A DNA stretch of 64,000 nt from Isobaculum melis. GTDB lineage: Bacteria > Bacillota > Bacilli > Lactobacillales > Carnobacteriaceae. Numbering within the stretch: the stretch's first letter is position 1; the number at the start of each line of letters is the position of its first letter. Of the stretch, positions 8,717 through 16,841 are shown one piece after another. The notes under the pieces are model-generated. The model did no database searches, was not told where the DNA came from, and worked only from the letters and a program-made list of their open reading frames with translations. The position numbers and the translations under genes are program-made. The DNA lies in assembly GCF_900111355.1 (NCBI RefSeq), contig NZ_FOHA01000004.1, forward strand, positions 100,237 through 164,236, read 5' to 3'.

Positions 8717-10429
8717 ATGAATGTATTTTTGTATATATTAATTGGTATTATTATTTTAGCTGCTGCACTTTATGCTGCTAGCTATATTTTAAAGAAAAAT
8801 CATTATAGCAAAATTGATGAACTAGAAAAGAGAAAAATTGAGTTAATGGATATCCCTGTCATTGATGAAATCAATCTGGTTAAAAATTTAAACTTAACAG
8901 GTCAGACAGAACGAACCTTTGAATCTTGGAATAAAGCTTGGCAAAATATTGCCAATGTCCGTTTCCCAGATGCTGAAAACTTATTATTTGAAGCAGAACA
9001 AGCAACCGATAAATTACAGTTGAATCGTGCAAGAACAGCAGAAGAGCAAGTTTCTACTTTACTTGAAGAAACAGCTGTGGATATTGATAAGATTTTAAAA
9101 GCGTTGAAAAAACTAACGGATAGTGAAGAAGATAATCGCACAGAAGTGAAATTAGTTAGAGATTCTTACCAAGATATTCGTAAAAAGCTATTGACTCAAA
9201 GCTTTGCATTTGGTGGCGCATTAGAAAACCTAGAAAATCAATTAAGTTACTTAGAAGTCAACTTTTCTAAATTTTCTGAGCTAACAAGCAATGGTGATCA
9301 TATTGAAGCACGTGAAGTATTGGATCGTTTAAAAACGGAAACGGCGGAATTAAAACATTTAATTGATACGATTCCAGATATTTTAAAACAATTAACTGTT
9401 TCTTTTGAAGAACAAACAACTGAAATTAAAAATGGTTATGATTTTATGGTAGAGCAACATTACTGTTTCAATGGTACTGATTTAGTTACTGAAATGAAAG
9501 AAGTAAATGAGTTAATTGAAGCCACAAAAACGTTAACTGAAAAATGTGAAGTACAAGCAGCAACAGAGAATATTGAAAAAATTGAAGGGAAAATTGATCA
9601 TTTATATGAAGTGATGCAGCTTGAAATTGATGCAAAACGCTATGTCGTCAAGATACAAAAAGAATTAAATGAAACATTAGAACGAGCGCAAGAAAATAAT
9701 CGTAAGTTGTTAAATGAAATTGATATGATTTCTCAAAGCTATTCATTAGTCAATGGTGAACTAGAGGGTGCTAATGAAATTGAAGGTAAGCTAACAGATT
9801 TTTCGAAACAATTTGAACAGTATAAGAAGCAAATGGATGAGCAAATTGCTGTTTATTCTAATATTGAAGCAGAATTTAAAGTGATGACAGAAGCTTTGGC
9901 AGTAGCTGAAGCTCAGCAACAAGACATTTATACAGGTCTAAACTCATTACGAAAAGAAGAATTGGCTGCGAAAAAACAATTAGATGATTTTGAGTTTGAA
10001 TTGCGCAATTTAAAACGCTATGTTGAAAAACAACATTTACCAGGCTTATCTAATGATTATAAGGATTTATTTTTCACAACAGGTGATCGCATTGAAACCT
10101 TAGATAAAGAGTTAAATAGAATTAAAATTAATATGAAAGAAATTAGTAAACTTTGTTTCTTATGTGATGATGATTTAGGTCATTTAAAAGAAAAAACAGA
10201 GGATATGGTAGATGCGGCATTGCTGACTGAGTATATGATTCAGTATTCAAACCGTTACCGTCATCAAAATGAAGAGATTGAGCAAGCAGTTAAAAATACA
10301 ATGTATCTATTTAGTCGTCAATTTGCTTATCAAGATGCCCTTGAAATGATTTCAACAGCACTTGAAGCAATCGAACCTGGTGCATTTAAAAAAGTGGAAG
10401 ATATCTTTATTACAGAAAAAAGAAATTAA
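8717..10429 (+). CDS. ezrA: Septation ring formation regulator EzrA
   Basis: 570 residues, typical. An N-terminal membrane anchor (about 3-23, FLYILIGIIILAAALYAASYIL) faces a long, highly charged cytoplasmic region of spectrin-like coiled-coil repeats. EzrA restrains FtsZ polymerisation away from midcell and links FtsZ to cell-wall enzymes in Gram-positive cocci and bacilli. RBS GTGGGGGT. The gene is monocistronic and ends in a strong terminator. Next to it are cysteine desulfurase and thiI, the same order as in Bacillus. Confidence 0.96.
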   Translation: MNVFLYILIGIIILAAALYAASYILKKNHYSKIDELEKRKIELMDIPVIDEINLVKNLNLTGQTERTFESWNKAWQNIANVRFPDAENLLFEAEQATDKLQLNRARTAEEQVSTLLEETAVDIDKILKALKKLTDSEEDNRTEVKLVRDSYQDIRKKLLTQSFAFGGALENLENQLSYLEVNFSKFSELTSNGDHIEAREVLDRLKTETAELKHLIDTIPDILKQLTVSFEEQTTEIKNGYDFMVEQHYCFNGTDLVTEMKEVNELIEATKTLTEKCEVQAATENIEKIEGKIDHLYEVMQLEIDAKRYVVKIQKELNETLERAQENNRKLLNEIDMISQSYSLVNGELEGANEIEGKLTDFSKQFEQYKKQMDEQIAVYSNIEAEFKVMTEALAVAEAQQQDIYTGLNSLRKEELAAKKQLDDFEFELRNLKRYVEKQHLPGLSNDYKDLFFTTGDRIETLDKELNRIKINMKEISKLCFLCDDDLGHLKEKTEDMVDAALLTEYMIQYSNRYRHQNEEIEQAVKNTMYLFSRQFAYQDALEMISTALEAIEPGAFKKVEDIFITEKRN

Positions 10430-10437
10430 GCAAAGAT

Positions 10438-10470
10438 AAAAGGGATAGGCTAAAAGAGCCTATCCCTTTT
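10438..10470 (+). terminator. Terminator of ezrA
   Basis: A perfect 14-bp stem AAAAGGGATAGGCT (10438-10451) with 10457-10470, ending in TTTT. Confidence 0.85.
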
Positions 10471-10488
10471 ATGATGCTGTTTAAAAAC

Positions 10489-10605
10489 AAAAAAAATACC
10501 ATATTTCCTAAGAAATATGGCACGTAAAATATAGTCCCCGTATCCTCTTATAACATCCCCCTATTATGGAGTCGCAATGACTATAAGGATAAATATAAGT
10601 GTTAC
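10489..10605 (-). ncRNA. Candidate small RNA of about 117 nt (unknown family)
   Basis: On the minus strand a -10 TATAAT (10612-10617) with TTTACA 18 bp upstream faces a ~117-nt stretch. That stretch ends in a hairpin, GCCATATTTC/GAAATATGG, and a T8 tract (10489-10496). Inside, ATAGTC can pair with GACTAT and TATCC with GGATA. No open frame of note is present. It ends facing the ezrA terminator, so it is not a leader for a gene. I do not recognise the family. Confidence 0.5.
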
Positions 10606-10709
10606 AGGTATATTATAACATAGTATATTGAGAAATGTAAAACTTTTTTTGTCTATAGACCTTATGATGAAAAAAATGAAATTAACCATTATTATAGTAG
10701 GATTTGTGC

Positions 10710-10876
10710 TATAATGTTAAAGGTAATTTTGATCAAGGTTAGGGTCTATTTGAACGTGCCAGTGGCGAATCATTGTGTGTTGATAATGTCATGAATAATT
10801 ATCAATCATCGATTTAACACCCTACCATAGCTTTTAAATACCTCTTAACAAAATAAGAAAGAATTCAGGTGAAACA
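10710..10876 (+). promoter_or_regulatory. Promoter and structured leader of the cysteine desulfurase-thiI operon
   Basis: An extended -10 (TGC TATAAT, 10707-10715) starts a leader of about 155 nt. TAGGGT (10740-10745) can pair with ACCCTA (10819-10824), enclosing a TTGATAAT/ATTATCAA hairpin (about 10779-10806). No poly-T terminator is evident, so control, if any, would be at translation or RNA stability. No known riboswitch class is recognised. Confidence 0.5.
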
Positions 10877-12028
10877 ATGATTTATTTTGATAATAGCGCC
10901 ACAACTGTTGTCAATCAACAAGTGTTGGCAACTCATATAAAAGTAACAGAAGATATTTGGGGCAATCCTTCCAGCTTGCACAATCTTGGCAATAAAGCTG
11001 CTTCCTTATTGAACCAGGCAAGAAAACAAATAGCAGAAGTGATGCAAGTTCAGCCAAGTGAAATTTATTTTACAAGTGGTGGGACTGAAGGAGACAATTG
11101 GGCTATCAAAGGAACAGCCATTGAAAAAAGAGAATTTGGTCGTCATATCATTCTCTCTGCGATTGAGCATCCTGCTGTTAAAGAGTCAGCTAAACAGCTT
11201 GAGCTCCTAGGCTTTGATATCACATATTTGCCAGTAGGAAAAGATGGCCGTGTAACAGTTGAGGCTTTAGCACAAGCCATTCGACCAGATACTATTTTGG
11301 TATCCATCATGGCAATTAATAATGAAGTCGGAACGATTCAGCCAATTGCTGAGATTGGTCACTTACTGGAAAATTATCCTCGGATTCATTTTCATGTAGA
11401 TGCCGTACAAGCTGTTGGAAAAATGGACCTTGCGTTAGGAGCCAATAGCCGCATTGATATCGCCACTTTTTCTGGACATAAATTTCATGCTCTAAGAGGA
11501 ACAGGTTTTCTTTATTTGAAAAAAGGGAGAAGAATCGCGCCACTTTTATCAGGTGGTGGACAAGAAAGCAATGGACGCAGTGGAACAGAAAATGTTGCAG
11601 GGATTGCAGCAATGGCCAAAGCGCTACGCTTGATTCGTACAGATGAAACAGAAAAGATTGCTAAGCAGCGAGAGATTCATGATTTCCTTCATCAACAACT
11701 GGAACAGCTACCAAATGTGGTCTTGTTTTCTGGATGCAATCAAGCACAGCAAGCACCTCATATCCTTTGCTTTGCTTTAAAAGGGATTCGCGGAGAAGTG
11801 ATGGTTCATGCTTTAGAAAAAGAAGCCATCTATTTATCTACAACAAGTGCCTGCTCTAGTAAAAGTAAAGCAACTTCTAGCACATTAGGTGAGATGAATG
11901 TGCCAACAAGCTTAGCTGAATGTGCTGTTCGCTTAAGTTTATCCGATGAAAGTACAATGACTGAAGCAAAACAATTTATCCAAGTATTTCAGCAACTATG
12001 TCAAACATTCTCAGGGATTCATTCATAA
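10877..12028 (+). CDS. Cysteine desulfurase (NifS/IscS-like)
   Basis: 383 residues, a PLP-dependent fold-type I aminotransferase. IYFDNSATT opens the protein, [14 protein letters not shown] and the HVDAVQA aspartate bind [15 protein letters not shown] holds the Schiff-base lysine, and STTSACSSK holds the catalytic cysteine in a short loop. It takes sulfur from cysteine and passes it as persulfide to ThiI, whose gene follows immediately. This pair corresponds to nifZ-thiI of B. subtilis, so its main job is probably tRNA 4-thiouridine synthesis rather than bulk Fe-S assembly. The gene is intact. Confidence 0.92.
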   Translation: MIYFDNSATTVVNQQVLATHIKVTEDIWGNPSSLHNLGNKAASLLNQARKQIAEVMQVQPSEIYFTSGGTEGDNWAIKGTAIEKREFGRHIILSAIEHPAVKESAKQLELLGFDITYLPVGKDGRVTVEALAQAIRPDTILVSIMAINNEVGTIQPIAEIGHLLENYPRIHFHVDAVQAVGKMDLALGANSRIDIATFSGHKFHALRGTGFLYLKKGRRIAPLLSGGGQESNGRSGTENVAGIAAMAKALRLIRTDETEKIAKQREIHDFLHQQLEQLPNVVLFSGCNQAQQAPHILCFALKGIRGEVMVHALEKEAIYLSTTSACSSKSKATSSTLGEMNVPTSLAECAVRLSLSDESTMTEAKQFIQVFQQLCQTFSGIHS

Positions 12029-12042
12029 AAGGGGGAAATTCA

Positions 12043-13263
12043 GTGATTCATTATGATAGAGTGATGATTCGTTATGGCGAATTGTCTTTAAAAGGAAAAA
12101 ATAAAAAGTCTTTTATTAATCGTTTGGTGCAAAATGTAAGAAAGACCCTACATGATTTTCCAGAAATCAAAATTTATGGAGAAAGAGACCGCATGTTTTT
12201 AGATTTACATGGTGCCAATAGCGCTGTTGTAATCGAACGTTTAAAGGATGTATTTGGTATTCAAAGCTATTCTCCTGTCATTCAAGTGGCGCAGGATATT
12301 GAACAGGTTGAAGAAAAAGTAGTGGCACTTGTGCAAAGTCAATTTGAAGAGGGAATGACCTTTAAGATTAATACAAAGAGGTCTGATCATAGTTTTTATA
12401 TGGATACGACTGAAATCAATCATTATCTAGGTGGCGCGGTGCTTAGAAATGTTGAGGGCATTAAGGTGCAGGTGAAAAAGCCTGATTTAACCATTCGAGT
12501 TGAAGTGCGAAAAGAAGGGATTTTCATTTCTTCAGAAACAATTTTAGGTGCAGGTGGCTTACCAGTTGGTTCAGGTGGTAGAAGTGTCTTAATGCTTTCT
12601 GGTGGGATTGATTCTCCTGTAGCTGGTTATTTAGCCATGAAACGTGGCGTAGAAATTATCGCCGTTCATTTTTATAGCCCACCTTATACAAGTGAGCAAT
12701 CTTTACAAAAAGCCAAGGATTTAACAGCGAAAATTGCAGCCTATTCAGGTAGTATTCAGTTTATTACGGTTCCTTTTACAGAAATTCAGGAGGAAATAAA
12801 AAAAAGTGTACCTGAAGGCTATTTAATGACCGTTACAAGAAGAATGATGATGCGTATCACAGATATCATTCGTGAACAACAACGTGGGCTTGCAATTGTC
12901 AATGGTGAATCCCTTGGTCAGGTGGCATCACAGACTTTACCAAGTATGGTAGCCATTAATGATGTAACCAATACACCGATTATTCGTCCAGTTGTATCAA
13001 TGGATAAAAATGAAATCATTGAAGTGGCTAAGAAAATTGATACCTTTGATTTATCCATTCAGCCATTTGAGGATTGCTGTACAATTTTTGCACCTCCAGC
13101 ACCAAAGACTAAGCCTAAATTGGAAAATGCTAGAAAATTTGAAGCACGTTTAGAAGTAGATGCTTTGATTGAGCGTTCAATCGCTGGTTTAGAAGTAGAA
13201 GAAATTAAGGTAGGACAGGATTCTTCAGCAGCAGCTAAAGCTGATTTTATGGACTTACTTTAA
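12043..13263 (+). CDS. thiI: tRNA sulfurtransferase ThiI
   Basis: About 406 residues from the GTG at 12043, chosen because AGGGGG lies 7 bases upstream and the product then begins [13 protein letters not shown] like its relatives. An ATG at 11998 lies inside the upstream gene. The order is a ferredoxin-like N-terminal domain, a THUMP domain (about 60-165) and a PP-loop pyrophosphatase domain with [11 protein letters not shown]. ThiI adenylates U8 of tRNA and inserts sulfur to make 4-thiouridine. No C-terminal rhodanese domain is present, as usual in Firmicutes. It is cotranscribed with the cysteine desulfurase. Confidence 0.95.
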   Translation: MIHYDRVMIRYGELSLKGKNKKSFINRLVQNVRKTLHDFPEIKIYGERDRMFLDLHGANSAVVIERLKDVFGIQSYSPVIQVAQDIEQVEEKVVALVQSQFEEGMTFKINTKRSDHSFYMDTTEINHYLGGAVLRNVEGIKVQVKKPDLTIRVEVRKEGIFISSETILGAGGLPVGSGGRSVLMLSGGIDSPVAGYLAMKRGVEIIAVHFYSPPYTSEQSLQKAKDLTAKIAAYSGSIQFITVPFTEIQEEIKKSVPEGYLMTVTRRMMMRITDIIREQQRGLAIVNGESLGQVASQTLPSMVAINDVTNTPIIRPVVSMDKNEIIEVAKKIDTFDLSIQPFEDCCTIFAPPAPKTKPKLENARKFEARLEVDALIERSIAGLEVEEIKVGQDSSAAAKADFMDLL

Positions 13264-13267
13264 ACAC

Positions 13268-13301
13268 AAGTTATGCTTCTGTATCAGAAGCATAACTTTT
13301 T
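13268..13301 (+). terminator. Terminator of thiI
   Basis: A perfect 13-bp stem (13268-13280 with 13286-13298) with a GTATC loop and T5. Confidence 0.85.
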
Positions 13302-13359
13302 GCATTTCAAGAGGACATTCTGTAGAATTAAGGTAATGTAATTTGGGAGGAAAAGTCAA

Positions 13360-14952
13360 ATGAAATTATGGAAAAATGGTTTATTTTATACAATGGAACA
13401 AGCTGGTAAAACAGTAGAGGCAGTTTTATCTGATAAAGGGATGATTGTTGCAACTGGGGCAGTTGAAATGCTCAGAGCTAAATGGTCAGCGCAAATTCAG
13501 GAAGAAATTGATTTAAAAGGGCAAGTCGCTTTTCCTGGTTTTGTGGATTCTCATTTGCATATTCTTTGGTATGGTCAAGCGCTGTCAAGATTGAATTTAT
13601 CTCAAGTGAAAAGCAAAAAAGAAGCTTTGACTTTAATTGAACAGCGGGTCAAAGAATTGGCACCAGAAGAATGGTTGTTTGTTGAAGGTTATAATGAGAA
13701 TATGTGGACTGATGAACAGACACTATTTACCAAAGAGGATTTAGATGGCGTTAGTTTCGGGCATCCAGTGATTGTCAGAAGAATTGATTATCATTGTGTC
13801 ACAATTAATACAGCTTACATTGAAGCGATTGGTTTAAAGGATCAGCAAGTTTTTGCTGGCGGAGGAGAGATTGTCTTAACAGCAGAGGGTTTGCTAACTG
13901 GAATTCTTAAGGATGAGGCCACAAACTTAGCGATTGATGCCTTTCCAATGCCAACACAAAAGGAATTGGAATCCTTGATTCAACTAGCGATTAAAGATTT
14001 ATGGTCGAAAGGGCTGACTGGTGGGCATAGTGAAGATTTACATTACTTTAATGGCTTTATTGGGACACTAGCAGCTTATCGTTCCGCGATTGATCAAGAA
14101 AAAACACCATTTCGTGCGCATCTATTAATTCATCATGAGGAATTAGCTGCATATAGCGCTTCTGGTGAAAAATTTGTAGATGGCGATCCCTTTGTTGAAT
14201 TAGGTGCGATGAAAATCTTTTATGATGGAACAGTTGGTTCTAGAACAGCTTTAATGACACAACCCTATGCAGATAATCCAGCTAATTATGGTTTGCAAAT
14301 TCATGCTGATGCTTCATTTGAGGCAATGGTTATCAATGCCCGAAAAGCTGGTTTACCGATTGCTGTCCATATTTTAGGGGACGCAGCTTTTGAAAAAGTC
14401 TTAACAATGGTACAAAAATATCCACCTAAAGCAGGGCAACGAGATCGGATGATTCATACACCTTGGTTAACGGATGCTTTAATTGAACAAGCAAAAGGTT
14501 TACCATTAATGTTTGATATTCAACCACAATTTATGAGCAGTGATTTGCCTTGGGCTTTAGATATTTTAGGGGAGCATTATCCCCAACGAGCTTTTGCTTG
14601 GAAGTCTTTATTAGAAGCAGGTCTGTTATTAGCTGGTGGAAGTGATGCACCAATTGAGATACCCAACCCATTTTATGGCATTTATAGTGCTGTTACAAGA
14701 AAAGCAGATGCAGATCAGCAGGCTTATTTTAAAGAGCAAGCATTATCCGTTTATGAAGCCATTTCATTGTATACAATTGGGAGTAGTGTAGCAGATTATA
14801 AAGAAACAACTAGAGGAAAAATTGCACCTGGTTTTATATGTGATTTAACGGTTGTTAAAGAAGATCCATTCAGGATACCGGTAGAACAATTAAAGGATAC
14901 AAAAGTGGCCATGACGGTTGTGAATGAACAGATTGTTTTTGAACAGAGATAA
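13360..14952 (+). CDS. Amidohydrolase family protein (YtcJ/amidohydrolase_3 type)
   Basis: 530 residues. FPGFVDSHLHI carries the first two metal-binding histidines of the amidohydrolase TIM barrel. AVHILGD and a late GGSDAPIEIPNP (metal-binding aspartate) complete the site, and DLTVVKEDPF is the typical C-terminal beta-sandwich strand. Members hydrolyse amide or cyclic C-N bonds of mostly unknown substrates. No signal peptide is seen, so it is cytosolic. It is a single gene with the RBS GGGAGGAAAA. The substrate cannot be predicted. Confidence 0.85.
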   Translation: MKLWKNGLFYTMEQAGKTVEAVLSDKGMIVATGAVEMLRAKWSAQIQEEIDLKGQVAFPGFVDSHLHILWYGQALSRLNLSQVKSKKEALTLIEQRVKELAPEEWLFVEGYNENMWTDEQTLFTKEDLDGVSFGHPVIVRRIDYHCVTINTAYIEAIGLKDQQVFAGGGEIVLTAEGLLTGILKDEATNLAIDAFPMPTQKELESLIQLAIKDLWSKGLTGGHSEDLHYFNGFIGTLAAYRSAIDQEKTPFRAHLLIHHEELAAYSASGEKFVDGDPFVELGAMKIFYDGTVGSRTALMTQPYADNPANYGLQIHADASFEAMVINARKAGLPIAVHILGDAAFEKVLTMVQKYPPKAGQRDRMIHTPWLTDALIEQAKGLPLMFDIQPQFMSSDLPWALDILGEHYPQRAFAWKSLLEAGLLLAGGSDAPIEIPNPFYGIYSAVTRKADADQQAYFKEQALSVYEAISLYTIGSSVADYKETTRGKIAPGFICDLTVVKEDPFRIPVEQLKDTKVAMTVVNEQIVFEQR

Positions 14953-14954
14953 GT

Positions 14955-14987
14955 AAAAGGAGAGCGACGTAATGTTGCGCTCCTTTT
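14955..14987 (+). terminator. Terminator of the amidohydrolase gene
   Basis: AAAAGGAG pairs with CTCCTTTT around an imperfect GCGAC/GTTGCG inner stem. Confidence 0.6.
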
Positions 14988-15007
14988 GTATGTGAGGATT
15001 TTCTCTT

Positions 15008-15060
15008 TTGTGATAACGTTCACAAAAAAGATTGAAAAATGAAGTTGTAGATGCTACTAT
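15008..15060 (+). promoter_or_regulatory. rex promoter with Rex operator
   Basis: TTGTGATAACGTTCACAA (15008-15025) is an 18-bp match to the Rex consensus TTGTGA-N6-TCACAA. A -35 TTGAAA (15032-15037), 17-bp spacer and -10 TACTAT (15055-15060) follow directly. The centre also resembles a CcpA cre site with one mismatch. Autorepression of rex by Rex is implied. Confidence 0.8.
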
Positions 15061-15103
15061 AGAGGTATCTAGATTGAAATGAGAAGGAAAATGGTGAGTT
15101 AAA

Positions 15104-15739
15104 ATGGAAGAAACACAAGTGAAGAAAATACCAAATGCAACAGCTAAGCGACTTCCTTTATACTACAGAAACTTAAAATTTTTGGAGGAATTAGGAACTT
15201 GCCGAATCAACTCAAGTGAATTTAGTAAACTGGTTCAAGTCCCATCTGCTACGATTCGTAAAGATTTTTCACATTTCGGGGAGTTAGGTAGAAGTGGCTA
15301 TGGCTATGAGGTATCCTATTTAATTTCTGTCTTTAGCCAAACATTAAATGTTAAAGAAGTAACCAAGCTAGCATTGGTGGGTGCTGGAAATCTGGGGAAA
15401 GCCTTGCTTAAAAATAATTTTAGAAGAAATGATGATTTAGTGATTACCTGTGCTTTTGATAATAATGAAACCTTATCAGGAACAACAGTAGGAGAGATTC
15501 CTATTTATTCAATGAAGGAGTTAACACAACAGATTAAAAAAAGAAAAATTGGAACAGCTATATCAACAGTCCCAAGTAAATATTCACAAAATGCGATTGA
15601 TTTGCTGGTGAATTCTGGTGTGACAGCCATTCTTAATTTTGCACCAGGTCGTGTAAAAGTGCCGAAGCATGTTCATGTGCATTATATTGATTTGACAACA
15701 GAGCTACAAACGCTTGTTTATTTTAATGAGAATATGTAA
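15104..15739 (+). CDS. rex: Redox-sensing transcriptional repressor Rex
   Basis: 211 residues, normal. The N-terminal winged helix (about 1-80; VPSATIRKDFSHFGELGRSGYGYEV is the DNA-binding and domain-linker signature) precedes a Rossmann domain that binds NAD(H), with VGAGNLGKALL. Rex leaves DNA when the NADH/NAD+ ratio rises and so derepresses fermentation genes. Its own operator lies upstream, and two sites flank the adhE promoter at 38.6 kb, so a direct target is visible in this window. Confidence 0.97.
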   Translation: MEETQVKKIPNATAKRLPLYYRNLKFLEELGTCRINSSEFSKLVQVPSATIRKDFSHFGELGRSGYGYEVSYLISVFSQTLNVKEVTKLALVGAGNLGKALLKNNFRRNDDLVITCAFDNNETLSGTTVGEIPIYSMKELTQQIKKRKIGTAISTVPSKYSQNAIDLLVNSGVTAILNFAPGRVKVPKHVHVHYIDLTTELQTLVYFNENM

Positions 15740-15781
15740 ACGTTATACTAGATAAGTTTGTTTATGGTACGATTATTTATG

Positions 15782-15815
15782 GGACAGATAGAAATTATTC
15801 TATCTGTCCTATTTT
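15782..15815 (+). terminator. Terminator of rex
   Basis: A perfect 12-bp stem GGACAGATAGAA (15782-15793) with 15798-15809, followed by ATTTTC. Confidence 0.7.
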
Positions 15816-15946
15816 CTTCTCTCATTTCCCTAATTTTCCGAATTTCCCTTTATCTTAAAAAGCTTTATAAGCTAATAAATTGCTTATTTTTTTCATTCAA
15901 CGCTATAATAGAAGAGAAGTCATATGAGCGAAAGAGGAGATAGACA

Positions 15947-16444
15947 ATGGAAATCACAAAAAAAGGTGAAATCATTCATTTAGAAGGAACACAGGCAAAA
16001 ACAGGAGATATAGCACCAGCTTTCTCATTAAATAACTTAGCAGATAAAACGATTCAACTAGCTGATTTTAAAGGAAAGGTCGTTTTACTAAGTGTTGTGC
16101 CAGATATTGATACACGTACTTGCTCGATTCAAACAAAACGTTTTAACCAAGAAGCAGGGAATGTACCAGAAGTACAATTAATGACCATTTCAAATAATAC
16201 CAAAGAAGAGCAGGCTGATTGGTGTGCTGCTGAGGGTGTTGATATGGAAATGCTGCATGATCCAGATTCTGTTTTTGGGCAAGCATATGGCTTATATATT
16301 ACTGAAATGAAACGTTTAGCACGTGCCATTTATGTGATTGATCAAGATGGAAAAATTATTTATGATGAAATTGTCGCTGAGCTTTCTGCTGAGCCTGATT
16401 ATACAACAGCCCTTGAAATAGCTGTGAAAACTGCTGCAAAATAA
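15947..16444 (+). CDS. tpx: Thiol peroxidase Tpx
   Basis: 165 residues, a peroxiredoxin of the atypical 2-Cys Tpx class. The peroxidatic cysteine lies in DIDTRTCSIQT and the resolving cysteine in DWCAAEGV, at the expected spacing. The N-terminal beta-hairpin and the PAFSLNNL start of the thioredoxin fold are present. It reduces hydrogen peroxide and alkyl peroxides in the cytosol using thioredoxin. The gene is monocistronic, with a hairpin behind it. No PerR box was found by eye upstream. Confidence 0.95.
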   Translation: MEITKKGEIIHLEGTQAKTGDIAPAFSLNNLADKTIQLADFKGKVVLLSVVPDIDTRTCSIQTKRFNQEAGNVPEVQLMTISNNTKEEQADWCAAEGVDMEMLHDPDSVFGQAYGLYITEMKRLARAIYVIDQDGKIIYDEIVAELSAEPDYTTALEIAVKTAAK

Positions 16445-16451
16445 AACAAAT

Positions 16452-16490
16452 AAAAGTTGAAGTCGTAAGTAAGCGAGTTCAACTTTTTTT
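16452..16490 (+). terminator. Terminator of tpx
   Basis: AAAAGTTGAA pairs with TTCAACTTTT across a 16-base loop region, followed by T7. Confidence 0.7.
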
Positions 16491-16510
16491 GCTAGTTTCT
16501 TCAAAATGAT

Positions 16511-16804
16511 TTGACGAAAAAAGGCTTCAATGCTAGAATATAAAGGAAATAACAGCTTTGAACAAGAGGAGTAAATTGGATTTCTTTTAGAGAGAGAAAG
16601 CGGATGGTGCAAGCTTTTAAAGAAAACAGTTGAAGGTAGCTTGGGAGCTGATAAGTTGAAGGATACAAGTAGGCTTATCCGGGGTCGCCCTCGTTAACAA
16701 AGTGAATGAAGAGGAATTTTTTATCAGATGAGATAAGGATTCAATTTAGGTGGTACCGCGAATAACAGCATTCGTCCTAAGTCAATTAGGATGAGTGCTG
16801 TTTT
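16511..16804 (+). promoter_or_regulatory. Promoter and T-box riboswitch of valS
   Basis: TTGACG (16511-16516), 17 bp, TAGAAT (16534-16539) start a leader from about 16546. It contains a stem-I region with GGTGCAAGC, the T-box bulge sequence GGTGGTACCGCG (16749-16760), and a terminator stem (16764-16780 with 16786-16802) ending in T4. Uncharged tRNA binding favours the antiterminator. A GTC at 16684-16686 fits the position of a valine specifier; this last point is inference from layout. Confidence 0.92.
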
Positions 16805-16841
16805 AATTTGTCCAAAAATAGTAATCAAAGGAGTGGCTTAG

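Noticed and set aside
15011..15024. Separate cre site at rex
   Set aside because: The match has a mismatch and coincides fully with a perfect Rex box, which explains it better.
15758..15943. 61-residue frame after rex
   Set aside because: No RBS, composition typical of AT-rich DNA, and it spans the rex terminator hairpin.
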